From: Bifidobacterium pseudolongum subsp. pseudolongum DSM 20099
Lineage (GTDB): Bacteria > Actinomycetota > Actinomycetes > Actinomycetales > Bifidobacteriaceae
Length of the DNA: 64,000 nt
Reading direction: 5' to 3'
Assembly: GCF_000771225.1 (NCBI RefSeq)
Contig: NZ_JDTZ01000003.1
Location: 62,001 to 126,000 of the forward strand
Every line of letters begins with the position of its first letter. Position 1 is the stretch's first letter. Made by a program: the position numbers and the translations under genes. The notes beneath the pieces were generated by a model, which was not told the origin of the DNA, searched no databases, and was given only the letters and a program-made list of their open reading frames with translations. Shown here piece by piece: positions 47,108 to 55,325 of this stretch.

Positions 47108-48655
47108 ATGGCAGATGCACAACCCACCATCCACGACGTCGAACGCGACATCATGGGTCGTCCGAGCGAACGGAACACGACGAATCTGGATCTCAAGCGC
47201 ATGAAGATGATCCTTGATCTGCTCGGCGATCCGCAGGATTCGTTCCGCATCATCCACATCACCGGCACGAACGGCAAAGGGTCGACGGCGCGCATGGCCG
47301 AGGCGATCTGCCGCGCGTACGGCATGCGTACAGGGCTCTACACGTCGCCTCACCTCGAACATGTCAACGAGCGCATCGCGATCGACGGGCAGCGCCTGTC
47401 CGACGACGATTTTGTGGAACTGTGGAATCAGGTGAAGGACTTCGTCGCGCTCGTCGACGCGAAGATGGACGCGGAAGGCGCGCCGCGCATGAGCTTCTTC
47501 GAGGTGCTCACCGCGATGGCGATCTGGAAGTTCGCCGATGCTCCCGTCGACGTCGCGATTGTCGAAGTCGGTATGGGTGGCCGCTGGGACGCGACGAACG
47601 TGCTTGACGCGGACGCGGCGGTCATCGGGCCGATTGACATGGACCATATGGCGTGGCTCGGCGACACGGTCGAGCAGATCGCCGCGGAGAAAGTGGGCAT
47701 CATCAAGCCGGGATGCACTGCGGTCATCGGCCCCCAACCGCATGAGGATGAGGTCATGCCGATCATCGAGCAGGCGGCCGCGGAGAACCATGCGACGCTC
47801 GTACGCGATGGCGTGGAGGCTGAGGTCGTCGCGCGAATGCCGGCTGTGGGTGGGCAGATGGTCACGTTGCGCACGCCGAACGGCACCTACGCGGATGTGC
47901 CGCTCGACAAATTCGGCGAGCATCAGGCACACAACGCGCTCGCCGCACTATGCGCGGCGGAGGTCGTCATTCCGGTGACCGGCGCGCTCGACGGCGATCT
48001 CGTCGGTGAGGCATTGAGCTCGGTGAAGATCCCTGGACGCATCGAACAGGTGAGGAACTCGCCGACGATCATCATCGACGGCGGCCATAACGTCAACGCG
48101 GCCGAGGCGTTGCGCGCGGCGATCGAGGAGAATTACGACTTCACGCAGCTCGTCGCCGTCGTCGCGATGATGGAAGACAAGCAGGTCGAGGAGTATCTGG
48201 GCGTGCTCGAGCCGATCGTGTCCGAGATCATCGTCACCGAGAACTCGTGGAAGGACCGCGTGATGCCGGCGGAGCAGCTGGTGGACATCGCGCGTGACGT
48301 GTTCGGCCCGGAGCGTGTGACATGCATTCCGGACCTACCCGAGGCGATCCAGGAGGCGGTGAACCGTGTGGACGCCGAGGATGAGCTCGGCGTGGGCTAT
48401 GGGCACGGTGTGCTGATCTGCGGTAGTTTCGTAACCGCAGGCGACGCGCGCATGCTGCTCAAGGAATCCATTCACCCCGATCTGAAGCTCTCCAAGTCGG
48501 AACGTGTGCATCAGCCGGCGGTGACGCCGGAGACGCGCGTTGATGCTGCCGTGGAGGACGCGGCTGAGCGCGAGTACGAATCGGATGCGGACACTGATTT
48601 CGATGTCTTCGACGTCAAAGGCATCCTCGGCGCCGATGACGACGCCGCTGAGTAG
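47108..48655 (+). CDS. folC: Folylpolyglutamate synthase / dihydrofolate synthase
   Basis: A 515-residue Mur-ligase-related enzyme that adds glutamate to (dihydro)folates. P-loop IIHITGTNGKGSTARM near 47-62, VGMGGRWDATNV near 155 (FolC signature) and DGGHNVNAAEAL near 320. The C-terminal 60 residues are acidic and appear disordered, beyond the usual family end. The ATG at 47108 follows GAGG; the open frame upstream belongs to the non-coding gap. Confidence 0.95.
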   Translation: MADAQPTIHDVERDIMGRPSERNTTNLDLKRMKMILDLLGDPQDSFRIIHITGTNGKGSTARMAEAICRAYGMRTGLYTSPHLEHVNERIAIDGQRLSDDDFVELWNQVKDFVALVDAKMDAEGAPRMSFFEVLTAMAIWKFADAPVDVAIVEVGMGGRWDATNVLDADAAVIGPIDMDHMAWLGDTVEQIAAEKVGIIKPGCTAVIGPQPHEDEVMPIIEQAAAENHATLVRDGVEAEVVARMPAVGGQMVTLRTPNGTYADVPLDKFGEHQAHNALAALCAAEVVIPVTGALDGDLVGEALSSVKIPGRIEQVRNSPTIIIDGGHNVNAAEALRAAIEENYDFTQLVAVVAMMEDKQVEEYLGVLEPIVSEIIVTENSWKDRVMPAEQLVDIARDVFGPERVTCIPDLPEAIQEAVNRVDAEDELGVGYGHGVLICGSFVTAGDARMLLKESIHPDLKLSKSERVHQPAVTPETRVDAAVEDAAEREYESDADTDFDVFDVKGILGADDDAAE

Positions 48656-48881
48656 TCGATAGCGGTGTGCCGCGGCTAGCCACTAGACGCCAACTACCAG
48701 CTGCATACCCATGTTCGACAGTTGGTGTCTGAGGCTAGTCACGGACAGCCTTTTTTGGGCGCAATGCTGGTAGTTGGTGTCTAGCGACCAGACACAGGAA
48801 GTCGCCATAGCGATGATGGGTGGTTGTTGGTGTCTAAGCGCAGACACCAACAACCACTAAAAAGACATATGTCATGCATAG
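48656..48881. repeat. 52-53-bp palindromic repeat array, cluster B
   Basis: GTTGGTGTCT occurs with GTGTCT at 48725, 48777 and 48830 (spacing 52 and 53). Each is followed by a partner: AGTCAC, AGACAC and AGACACCAACAACC. The third unit is a perfect 14-base inverted repeat (48822-48835 and 48842-48855, six-base loop). An earlier reversed half-unit (TAGACGCCAACTA) lies near 48683-48695. It fills the convergent gap between folC and the nuclease-like gene, and the last palindrome may also terminate transcription. Confidence 0.75.
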
Positions 48882-49838
48882 TCAATGCATGCGTGGAATG
48901 CCCGCATCATCAAGTTTTCTGTACAGCAGTTCGCGGTGAATGACGTCGTCGAAGCTGAAGTGCACAATCGTCGTGACGCCATGTTTCCGAAGATAATCGT
49001 CGCGTTTGCACTGTTTGTTTACGTGTGTGTTCACCTCGGTCCATGTGTTCCCGTATTTTGCCATGCCATCGTATTCACCCACGACCGTGACGTCTCCCGG
49101 AAGAAACCAGATGAAGTCGACGCGCAGGGGAAATTCAGGATTGTCCATATTGGGGAATTGGTATTGCAGGTGAGGCAGCATATACCCACCGGCAATCATC
49201 ACGGCGCGTGCGCGTGATTCGCCACCATTGTCGCTCAGTGGGTCGGCATAGGTGAGAATACTGGCGATTTTGTTTGCCTCATCGAAGCGCGAGGTCGGAA
49301 ACTGTGTCAATGACGCCATATCGACGCCGGACTTGGCCGCGGAATCGGCGATAGGGAGCATGCATTCGAAAGGCAGCAGTCTCGCACAATCAAAGAGCGT
49401 ACGTGTGAGTGAAGTGACACGCACCCCGTTGAGAGTCACCGGCTGCATGTTGGGAACATACAACGTGCGTTTGGTGAATCCGGTCTTCGAAAAGACGCGT
49501 ATGCCGCTGCGTGATGGCGAGGCTACCGTCAGTTCGTTGTCGGGGTGGATGTCGTATGGCTGTTCAAGATCGAACATGCACACCGCGCTTTCCGCGGCAA
49601 ACACCCTATCGGGGTAGAGGCGTGCGAGCGTCCTCACCATGGTGCGTTTACGCTTGATGGGATTGAGCCCTTCCCACATTCCCCTCCGGATATACAGACG
49701 TGGATGTGGATTGGTGAGCTCACCGCACAAGACGCGACGTGCGAGTTTGCGTCGTTGATTGTCATCTGCCGCTGTTACGCACAGACCGTGCCGTTCGGCT
49801 TCGTCAAGAAGACGTTCGATGTCTGAATCCCTGTTCAT
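48882..49838 (-). CDS. Uncharacterised protein with AbiEi-like N-terminus and PD-(D/E)XK-like C-terminus
   Basis: A 318-residue protein. The N-terminal part (about 1-60) looks like the short winged-helix region of AbiEi-type antitoxins (DNQRRKLARRVLCGE, then NPHPRLYIRRGMWEGL). The C-terminal domain has the spacing of a Vsr/DUF559-like PD-(D/E)XK nuclease: Glu207, Asp241 in RVDFIW, Glu255, Asp257 and Lys261 in VVGEYDGMAKYG, then a conserved KRDDYLRKHGVTTIVHFSFDD region. A nuclease or DNA-binding role is an inference from these residues. It is flanked on both sides by repeat clusters B and C. The ATG at 49838 was used; a TTG at 49859 is possible. No partner toxin gene is adjacent. Confidence 0.65.
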   Translation of the reverse strand: MNRDSDIERLLDEAERHGLCVTAADDNQRRKLARRVLCGELTNPHPRLYIRRGMWEGLNPIKRKRTMVRTLARLYPDRVFAAESAVCMFDLEQPYDIHPDNELTVASPSRSGIRVFSKTGFTKRTLYVPNMQPVTLNGVRVTSLTRTLFDCARLLPFECMLPIADSAAKSGVDMASLTQFPTSRFDEANKIASILTYADPLSDNGGESRARAVMIAGGYMLPHLQYQFPNMDNPEFPLRVDFIWFLPGDVTVVGEYDGMAKYGNTWTEVNTHVNKQCKRDDYLRKHGVTTIVHFSFDDVIHRELLYRKLDDAGIPRMH

Positions 49839-50199
49839 GCATGCGACGATAGGGATCAATGGCCGCTAGACGCAATCCGCACGGGACTATGTGTACGGAA
49901 GGGTGTGTCGCGCTTGGAAAATGGCCGTTTATGCCTGTGTGCCGTACATCAGCATCCGCTATGACCGTGATTGATGTACGTTCGTGTCTACCAGATAGAT
50001 ATGGGCAGCCACTTGATTGATGGTTGGCGGCTGTGGGTGGTGAGCTACCAGACACGGACGGCTACCGATAGTGAGGTATATGGCTGTCGGTGTCTGGTAG
50101 GTAGATATGAACGGATGGTATAAGGCTATCTGGCGGCTGACCGTGTCTGGTGGCTAGACACGGTCAGCCATGCCGCAACTGCGGAATGACACAGAGTGG
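49839..50199. repeat. 53-bp palindromic repeat array, cluster C
   Basis: Four units start at 49976, 50029, 50082 and 50135, an exact 53-base period. The unit pattern is GGCTGTSGGTGTCTGGTAGCTAGACACGG followed by variable sequence, given here as a description of the four and not one copy. The last unit contains a perfect 14-base inverted repeat with a seven-base loop (50135-50148 and 50156-50169). The array lies between femX (which ends at 50200) and the start of the nuclease-like gene. The remaining 49839-49975 holds nothing recognisable except presumably the promoter of that gene. Confidence 0.75.
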
Positions 50200-51267
50200 T
50201 TACTTGGCAGGGTCCGCCGGCTGCTGTTTGGTAGGAGACGGCTTGGCCGGGGCGGCCTTCGTCTTTTTCTTCGGCTTGAGCGCATGGCGTACGTTCTGCA
50301 GCATGCGCAACATGGCGTAGAACGCCTTCTTGATAGGGATATCGCGGCCTGCGGCGATCGTCACGGTGTCGGGGGCGAACTTTGTCTTGAAGTCGTTGAG
50401 CGATTTGAGGGAAGGCGCGAAATCGTTGCCGATGCCCATGAGGTCAAGCTTCTCGTACCCCTCCTGGCCCAAGGTGCAGGCCGCGAAGTAGAGCAGTTTG
50501 TCCGGCACATGCTGGCGGCGCACCGAGGTGAGCATGGACGCGTAGTAGTATACGGCGCTCTTGCCGTGGGTCGTCATGATGGTCCATGCCACGACCTTGC
50601 CGTCGATGCGCGCGGCGAACACGCGGCAATGATCCGGCCCAAGCGCCTTGATCATGTCGGTGTAATCGCTCATGGGTGCGGGTGTGAAGCCGTCGCGCTT
50701 GGCGGTCTCGACCATCACCGCGTAGTAATCGGTGAAGTCCTGTGTTGCTTGCGTGGTCTCATCCGCGACCTCGGCCGGGCTCTCACGCAGCGCTTTGCGC
50801 ACATCGCGCCTGCCTCGCTTCTTCATGCGCGCAAGCAGTGCCTCATCGCCGCCGGTGATGTCAAGCACCACGGTCTCGTTGTACGGCACGGTGGAGAGCA
50901 CGGGGGAGGTGCCCTTGTCCGTCCACGTATCGATGCGCAGGAACGCCACATGCTTGTCGTGCAGTTTCACAAAGTCGGCGAGCGCCTGGATCACCGCCTG
51001 CTCCTGTGCCTCGCTCGGCTTGGTCTTCCATGCCGGGCCGTGCACGGAGCGCAGGTAATGGTAGCCGTGTGTCTCCATGTCGATCAGCGAAATGACCGCC
51101 ACAAGCGTGTCGTTGTCTCGGATGAGCAGGCTGCCCCACGGTGCGCGCCCGGCCACGCCGGATTGGAAATCAGCCCATACGGCGGTCTGTTCAATCGGCA
51201 GGTCGATGCCGTTGGCCGCCGCTTCCTTTTCCAGCGTCTGCGGCGTCACGCGTTCGATCGTAATCAT
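50200..51267 (-). CDS. FemABX-family lipid II aminoacyltransferase
   Basis: A 355-residue tRNA-dependent transferase with two GNAT-like halves. Signatures: PIEQTAVWADFQSG (about 26-39), the SVHGPAW motif (about 79-85) and YYYASMLTSVRR with LMGIGNDF (about 225-270). FemABX enzymes attach cross-bridge amino acids to the lysine or ornithine side chain of lipid II. It is next to murE and overlaps or abuts its stop, so both act on the third residue of the stem. The start at 51267 has GGAAGGA; ATGs at 51270 and 51288 (the latter overlapping the murE stop) are alternatives. The tail is Lys/Pro/Ala-rich. Confidence 0.88.
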   Translation of the reverse strand: MITIERVTPQTLEKEAAANGIDLPIEQTAVWADFQSGVAGRAPWGSLLIRDNDTLVAVISLIDMETHGYHYLRSVHGPAWKTKPSEAQEQAVIQALADFVKLHDKHVAFLRIDTWTDKGTSPVLSTVPYNETVVLDITGGDEALLARMKKRGRRDVRKALRESPAEVADETTQATQDFTDYYAVMVETAKRDGFTPAPMSDYTDMIKALGPDHCRVFAARIDGKVVAWTIMTTHGKSAVYYYASMLTSVRRQHVPDKLLYFAACTLGQEGYEKLDLMGIGNDFAPSLKSLNDFKTKFAPDTVTIAAGRDIPIKKAFYAMLRMLQNVRHALKPKKKTKAAPAKPSPTKQQPADPAK

Positions 51268-51284
51268 CATGTTCCTTCCGGTTG

Positions 51285-52817
51285 TCATGCGAAGAGTCGG
51301 CGGATGATCTGTTCATCGCCTTCATACGGCACGTGTTTGTTGAGCACTTTGATCCATTGTTCGTCGCCTTTGCCGATGATCAGCAGCACGTCGAATCCTT
51401 CGCGCGCCCTTGCCGCGTCGACCGCCATCTGTAAGGCGGTGGGGCGGTCGAGCTCGATGATGCGCTCCACATGCGGGTCGGTCACGTAGTTGTACATCTG
51501 CGCGCAGATGTCTTCGAACGGTTCGGTGTCGGAGTCCTCCTGCGTGAGGATGATCGTCTGCACGCGGTGTTGCGCGGCGTCGATGATTTCTTTGCGCCGG
51601 TCGATCGCCTTGTTGCCGGCCGATCCGGTGATGAGCGTGATGTGCGGATGCTGGTCGCCGTACCGCTGCTCCACATAGTCGAGCAGCGCGTTCACCGAGG
51701 CGTAGTTGTGTGCGTAATCGACGATCGCGAGGGTGTTCGACTGTGAGTCGTGCGTCTCCTCCATACGTCCTGAGATGCGCACATCGCGCATGGAGTCGAG
51801 CACGCGCGGGTCGGAGACATCGACGCCCACGGCGTGTGCGAGCGCGATCGCGGCGGCGGCGTTCGCGTAGTTGAAGTCGCCGTTGATCGCGAGCGAAAGA
51901 TCGCCGAGCGGCTGGCCGCCTGCGCGCATGGCGAACGCAGTGTGCTGCGCGTTCGCCGGCGTGGCGGTGACGTCGGCGGCTGGGTCGGTCAGTGAGAATG
52001 TGGTGACGGGGATCTGCGCGAGTGCGGCGTCCTGTTCGATGAGCGGCGCGAAGTCGCCAGGCACGCCGAGCACGAGCGCGTCGGCGTTGGCGACGATCCG
52101 GCGTTTGCAATACAGGTAATCCTCGAATGTGGGGTGTTCGATGGGGCTGATGTGGTCGGGGGAGATGTTGAGGAACGCTGCGGCGTCGAAGTTGAGGCCG
52201 TAGACGCGGTTGACTTTGTACGCCTGCGACGAGACCTCCATCACCAGGTACTGCATGCCGTACGAGACCGCTTTGCGCATCATGCGGATCGCGTCGAGCG
52301 ATTCCGGGGTGGTCAGGTCGGACTCGTGGTAGTGCTCGCCGTCGAGGCAGTTGTCGACCGAAGAGAACAGCGCCGCCTTGCCGCCCGAGACGGCGTTGAG
52401 GATGGCGTGCGTCAGGTAGGCGGTCGTGGTCTTGCCTTTCGTGCCGGTGATGCCGATGAGCGTGAGCTCGTCCTGCGGATAGTCGTAGAAGGCCTGGGCG
52501 AGCAGGCTCAGCGCCTGGCTCGCGTTGTTGACAATCAGTCCGGGGGCCTGCGTGTAGTCACTGTAATCGTGCTCGGCCACGTAGGCGGCCATGCCCAGCT
52601 CGTCGGCGTGCTTGAGGTATTCGGGTTTGAACCGGCCCTTGCAGCACATGATCGCACCGTTGACGATGTGCTGGGTGCTGTAGGTGATCGCGGTGAACTC
52701 CTTGCCGGAGCCCTCCACGGTGACAGGATTCATCGTCCATTGGTCCGGGGTGATGATCTCCCTGAGCAGATGGTGCTCGTTCAGCAGTATTGCGGCCGAT
52801 TGCAATGTCAACGTCAT
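51285..52817 (-). CDS. murE: UDP-MurNAc-L-Ala-D-Glu ligase for the third residue (MurE, Lys/Orn type)
   Basis: A 510-residue complete Mur ligase: N-terminal domain, P-loop GITGTKGKTTTAY (about 121-133), MEVSSQAYKVNRV (about 195-207) and C-terminal domain with DYAHNYAS (about 370). The amino-acid specificity loop, DNPR in diaminopimelate-adding enzymes, here reads EDSDTEPF (about 445), which points to a basic amino acid such as L-Lys or L-Orn, not meso-diaminopimelate. It compensates for the inactive MurE-like protein in the dcw cluster. It lies in an operon with femX; the start is at 52817. Confidence 0.93.
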   Translation of the reverse strand: MTLTLQSAAILLNEHHLLREIITPDQWTMNPVTVEGSGKEFTAITYSTQHIVNGAIMCCKGRFKPEYLKHADELGMAAYVAEHDYSDYTQAPGLIVNNASQALSLLAQAFYDYPQDELTLIGITGTKGKTTTAYLTHAILNAVSGGKAALFSSVDNCLDGEHYHESDLTTPESLDAIRMMRKAVSYGMQYLVMEVSSQAYKVNRVYGLNFDAAAFLNISPDHISPIEHPTFEDYLYCKRRIVANADALVLGVPGDFAPLIEQDAALAQIPVTTFSLTDPAADVTATPANAQHTAFAMRAGGQPLGDLSLAINGDFNYANAAAAIALAHAVGVDVSDPRVLDSMRDVRISGRMEETHDSQSNTLAIVDYAHNYASVNALLDYVEQRYGDQHPHITLITGSAGNKAIDRRKEIIDAAQHRVQTIILTQEDSDTEPFEDICAQMYNYVTDPHVERIIELDRPTALQMAVDAARAREGFDVLLIIGKGDEQWIKVLNKHVPYEGDEQIIRRLFA

Positions 52818-52934
52818 GCCATGATCTCCTTGGATTTCCGTAGCGTATGCATTCTAACGCGTGGCAATGAAGTACCCGGCGGCGCTCCACGCTCGCCGTG
52901 ATGCCGCGGGCGGATCGCGCAGCGGTGCCGTAGA

Positions 52935-53624
52935 ATGGGCAGCGTGAGCGAACAAGACAGCAAAGCCGAAACCATGGAAGAGAAGCGGGCCCGCTTCGAG
53001 AAGCTGGCGATGCCCGCGGTGAATGCGCTGTACCGGCAGGCGATGAAATTCACCAACAACCCCGAAGACGCGCAGGACTTGGTGCAAGACACGTTCGAGC
53101 GTGGGTTCAAGGCGTTCGACACGTTCAAGCCGGGGTCGAATTTCGAGGCGTGGATGACCACGATCGAACGCAACGCGTTCTTCAACCAATACGCCAAGGC
53201 CAAACGCCGGCCGAAACGCGCCAACGATTCGACGGGGGAGTACGACGATTGGGACATCTATGCGGCGTCCGAGCATGCGTCGCAAGGTCTGCGCTCCGCC
53301 GAGCAGGAGTATCTCGAGGCCTTCGCCCCCGAAGAGATCATGGCCGCGCTCAACAAGCTGCCCGAGGAACGCCGGCAGGTGTTCATCGACGCCGCGATCG
53401 ACGGCAAATCGTACCAACAGGTGGCCGATGAGCAGGGCATCAAGATCGGCACGGTGATGAGCCGCCTCAACCGCGCGCGCAACCAGCTCAAGCAGGAGCT
53501 CGCGGAGTACGCCGCAGCCCGCGGGTATGGCAAAACGGCACGTGGAAATAAAACCACCGGCAAATCCGTTGAATCTCATAGTGACCGTGAATTGGTCGGT
53601 GCTTCGGGAAAGGCGGCGCAATGA
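52935..53624 (+). CDS. ECF sigma factor, SigR/SigH-like
   Basis: A 229-residue group 4 sigma-70 factor. Region 2 contains NALYRQAMKFTNNPEDAQDLVQDTFERG (about 30-57; named by position) with the DAEDLVQ-like core, and region 4 contains GKSYQQVADEQGIKIGTVMSRLNRAR (about 155-180). It resembles the actinobacterial oxidative-stress SigR/SigH group. Its ATGA overlap with the downstream small Cys-rich gene, a candidate anti-sigma factor, supports that. The ATG at 52935 was used; a GTG at 52944 is possible, and neither has a strong ribosome site. The C-terminal 35 residues extend beyond region 4. Confidence 0.9.
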   Translation: MGSVSEQDSKAETMEEKRARFEKLAMPAVNALYRQAMKFTNNPEDAQDLVQDTFERGFKAFDTFKPGSNFEAWMTTIERNAFFNQYAKAKRRPKRANDSTGEYDDWDIYAASEHASQGLRSAEQEYLEAFAPEEIMAALNKLPEERRQVFIDAAIDGKSYQQVADEQGIKIGTVMSRLNRARNQLKQELAEYAAARGYGKTARGNKTTGKSVESHSDRELVGASGKAAQ

Positions 53625-53905
53625 GCACGCAACAGCATGGGTTCCCGGACGGCGACATGGATACCGAAAGCGAAGAGATGACCACTGCAAACCATGAGGC
53701 GGAAGACGCACAGGATCAGGAGTGTTTCGACCCGCGCACATGTTGCGATGAGCGTGAGAGGCTCATGATCGAGGCGATGCGCGCGTACCTGCGCCCGCAG
53801 CAGGCCCCTGAATGCCTGTATGAACGGCTGCGCGTGACGCTTGACGAATGCTGTGGGTCGGCGATCATCCACCATACGGTGATCCACCGCCACAGCGACG
53901 CGTGA
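53621..53905 (+). CDS. Putative anti-sigma factor with degenerate zinc motif
   Basis: A 94-residue Cys-rich soluble protein immediately behind, and overlapping, the ECF sigma gene. The second half (about 50-80: YLRPQQAPECLYERLRVTLDECC) resembles the C-terminal part of mycobacterial RshA/RsrA anti-sigma factors. The zinc-binding H-x3-C-x2-C motif of redox-sensing anti-sigma factors is not intact; cysteines appear as ECFDPRTCC and LDECC. It may bind metal differently or have lost redox control. The N-terminal 30 residues are acidic and polar. Confidence 0.65.
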   Translation: MSTQQHGFPDGDMDTESEEMTTANHEAEDAQDQECFDPRTCCDERERLMIEAMRAYLRPQQAPECLYERLRVTLDECCGSAIIHHTVIHRHSDA

Positions 53906-53924
53906 GCACACCGCGCCGAAGCAT

Positions 53925-53983
53925 GCGAGCAATGTGAAGGCCCCGCAATCATCCGATGATTGCGGGGCCTTCACATTGCTCGC
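53925..53983. terminator. 59-bp near-perfect palindrome, bidirectional terminator
   Basis: 29-base arms (53925-53953 and 53955-53983) are exact reverse complements around one base; the inner part is GGCCCCGCAATCATC and its complement. It lies between the convergent anti-sigma and bS22 genes, 20-24 bases from each stop codon. AAGG/CCTT flanks give T-rich sequence on both sides. Confidence 0.85.
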
Positions 53984-54006
53984 GGCAAGGCGTTGCCGCC
54001 CACGGA

Positions 54007-54081
54007 TCAGGCGTTTGGACGCTTGCCGTGATTCGCAGCCTTTTTACGACGAGCCTTACGCTTACGTCCGCGCATACCCAT
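54007..54081 (-). CDS. Ribosomal protein bS22 (AURKAIP1/COX24-type, 24 residues)
   Basis: A 24-residue basic peptide, MGMRGRKRKARRKKAANHGK then RPNA, that matches the small subunit protein bS22 seen in actinobacterial ribosomes. AAAGGAG lies about eight bases before the ATG at 54081. It is too short for ordinary gene finders. It is convergent with the anti-sigma gene across the 59-bp palindrome. Confidence 0.92.
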   Translation of the reverse strand: MGMRGRKRKARRKKAANHGKRPNA

Positions 54082-54163
54082 AATGGACTCCTTTTGTAGA
54101 ACGGTTCTAGCCAATATGCCTACAGGATTATCGCATAGCGCCCAGACGTGCCGCCACGCGCGT

Positions 54164-55114
54164 TCAGCGCACGACCCCGATGAGCATGTTGGTCGTGGAC
54201 GATTCGCCCGGCGCGATCGCGATCAGATCGATGCCCGTGTTGAAGGCGTTCGCATACGCCGTCTGCGGTTCAATCGCCACGCCGCACGGGTGGATCGGCT
54301 CGGGGAAGCCGCTCGCGTCGCACACTTGGTACGACGTGATCGATTCGTCACCGGTGATGCGCACGCGGATGCCGTCGATACGGGTGAACACGGCGGTGAC
54401 CGTGCCGCCGGCGTCATGTTCCAGATCGGTCCACGCGTCGTCGATCGGCTGTGCGCTGAGGGCCTTGGGTTCGCGGTAGTCGTATGCGGTGCCGTCCACC
54501 GGTTCGGTGCCGGTGGGGATCAGGTTCTGGTTGATCGTCACATGCGTGCGTGCGGGCAGTTCGAGCGTGCACTGCGCGTTGAGCTCGTCGATCGCGTCTC
54601 CGTACGCGTCGCCTCCGTTGGCGACCCACGGGTGGATCGCCAACGCCCACGGCGCGTCCTCGCCGCCATGGTTCTGCGCATGCACCTGCACATGCAGGCC
54701 GTCCTCATCGAGTTCGTAGGTCACGTGCACAAGCACGTCGAACGGGTAGCCCGCGAGGTTCGGCGTGCGCCAGCAGAGCGTCACGGCCGACGTGGTGAGC
54801 CGCTCGAGGGTCCAGAAGTGGCGGTAGCCGTAGCCGTGGATCGCGTTGTTGCGTTCGTGCTCGTCGATCGGCAGCTCGTAGGTCTGCCCTTCGAAGGTGT
54901 ATTCGCCGCCTTCGATGCGGTTGGGGAACGGCACGAGCAGCTGGCCGCGCATGCAGGTGGGCACGTCGTCGGCGTCGAAAGGCACCACCACGTCGTTGCC
55001 TTGCCACGTCAGGCGGCGCAATCCTGCGCCCTGCTGGGTGATGACGGCGGTGTAATCACCGAAAGCGATGGTATATTGTTGGCCCGTGCGGGGGGGAAGC
55101 TGGGTGACAGCCAT
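54164..55114 (-). CDS. galM: Aldose 1-epimerase (galactose mutarotase family)
   Basis: A 316-residue beta-sandwich enzyme that interconverts alpha and beta anomers of hexoses. Residues expected in the active site: Asn-His in ERNNAIHGYGYRHF (about 89-102), the His in AIHPWVAN (about 166) and a C-terminal Glu in GVAIEPQTA (about 287). It works beside beta-galactosidase in galactose use, though unlinked here. The ATG at 55114 has GGAG at nine bases; upstream ATG 55129 lacks a ribosome site. Confidence 0.88.
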   Translation of the reverse strand: MAVTQLPPRTGQQYTIAFGDYTAVITQQGAGLRRLTWQGNDVVVPFDADDVPTCMRGQLLVPFPNRIEGGEYTFEGQTYELPIDEHERNNAIHGYGYRHFWTLERLTTSAVTLCWRTPNLAGYPFDVLVHVTYELDEDGLHVQVHAQNHGGEDAPWALAIHPWVANGGDAYGDAIDELNAQCTLELPARTHVTINQNLIPTGTEPVDGTAYDYREPKALSAQPIDDAWTDLEHDAGGTVTAVFTRIDGIRVRITGDESITSYQVCDASGFPEPIHPCGVAIEPQTAYANAFNTGIDLIAIAPGESSTTNMLIGVVR

Positions 55115-55325
55115 AGATGCATACTCCATTGTCGGTAAGGTGTGTGTGCCGGTGCTGCGCGCCACAACAATGCGCACAGCGCACATCTCCCTATCTTAGC
55201 CGCTCATGTGACCGTTCACATGCGATGCGTGTAGGTGGACGGGTCTGTGCGCAACATCACAGGGCACCGCTGGCGCATGACGAGCGCCGTGGTCTACTAT
55301 TGGGTGCGAACTGCGAAAGGACATC

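Noticed and set aside
46801-47217. 138-codon + strand frame before folC
   Set aside because: Only the first 10-15 codons resemble anything (the duplicated LTIWG segment); the rest overlaps folC in another frame.
48882-49838. Complete AbiE-type toxin-antitoxin system
   Set aside because: No adjacent AbiEii-like nucleotidyltransferase gene; only the N-terminal part is AbiEi-like.
50170-51489. 439-codon + strand frame opposite femX and the end of murE
   Set aside because: Antisense to certain genes; composition typical of a shadow frame.
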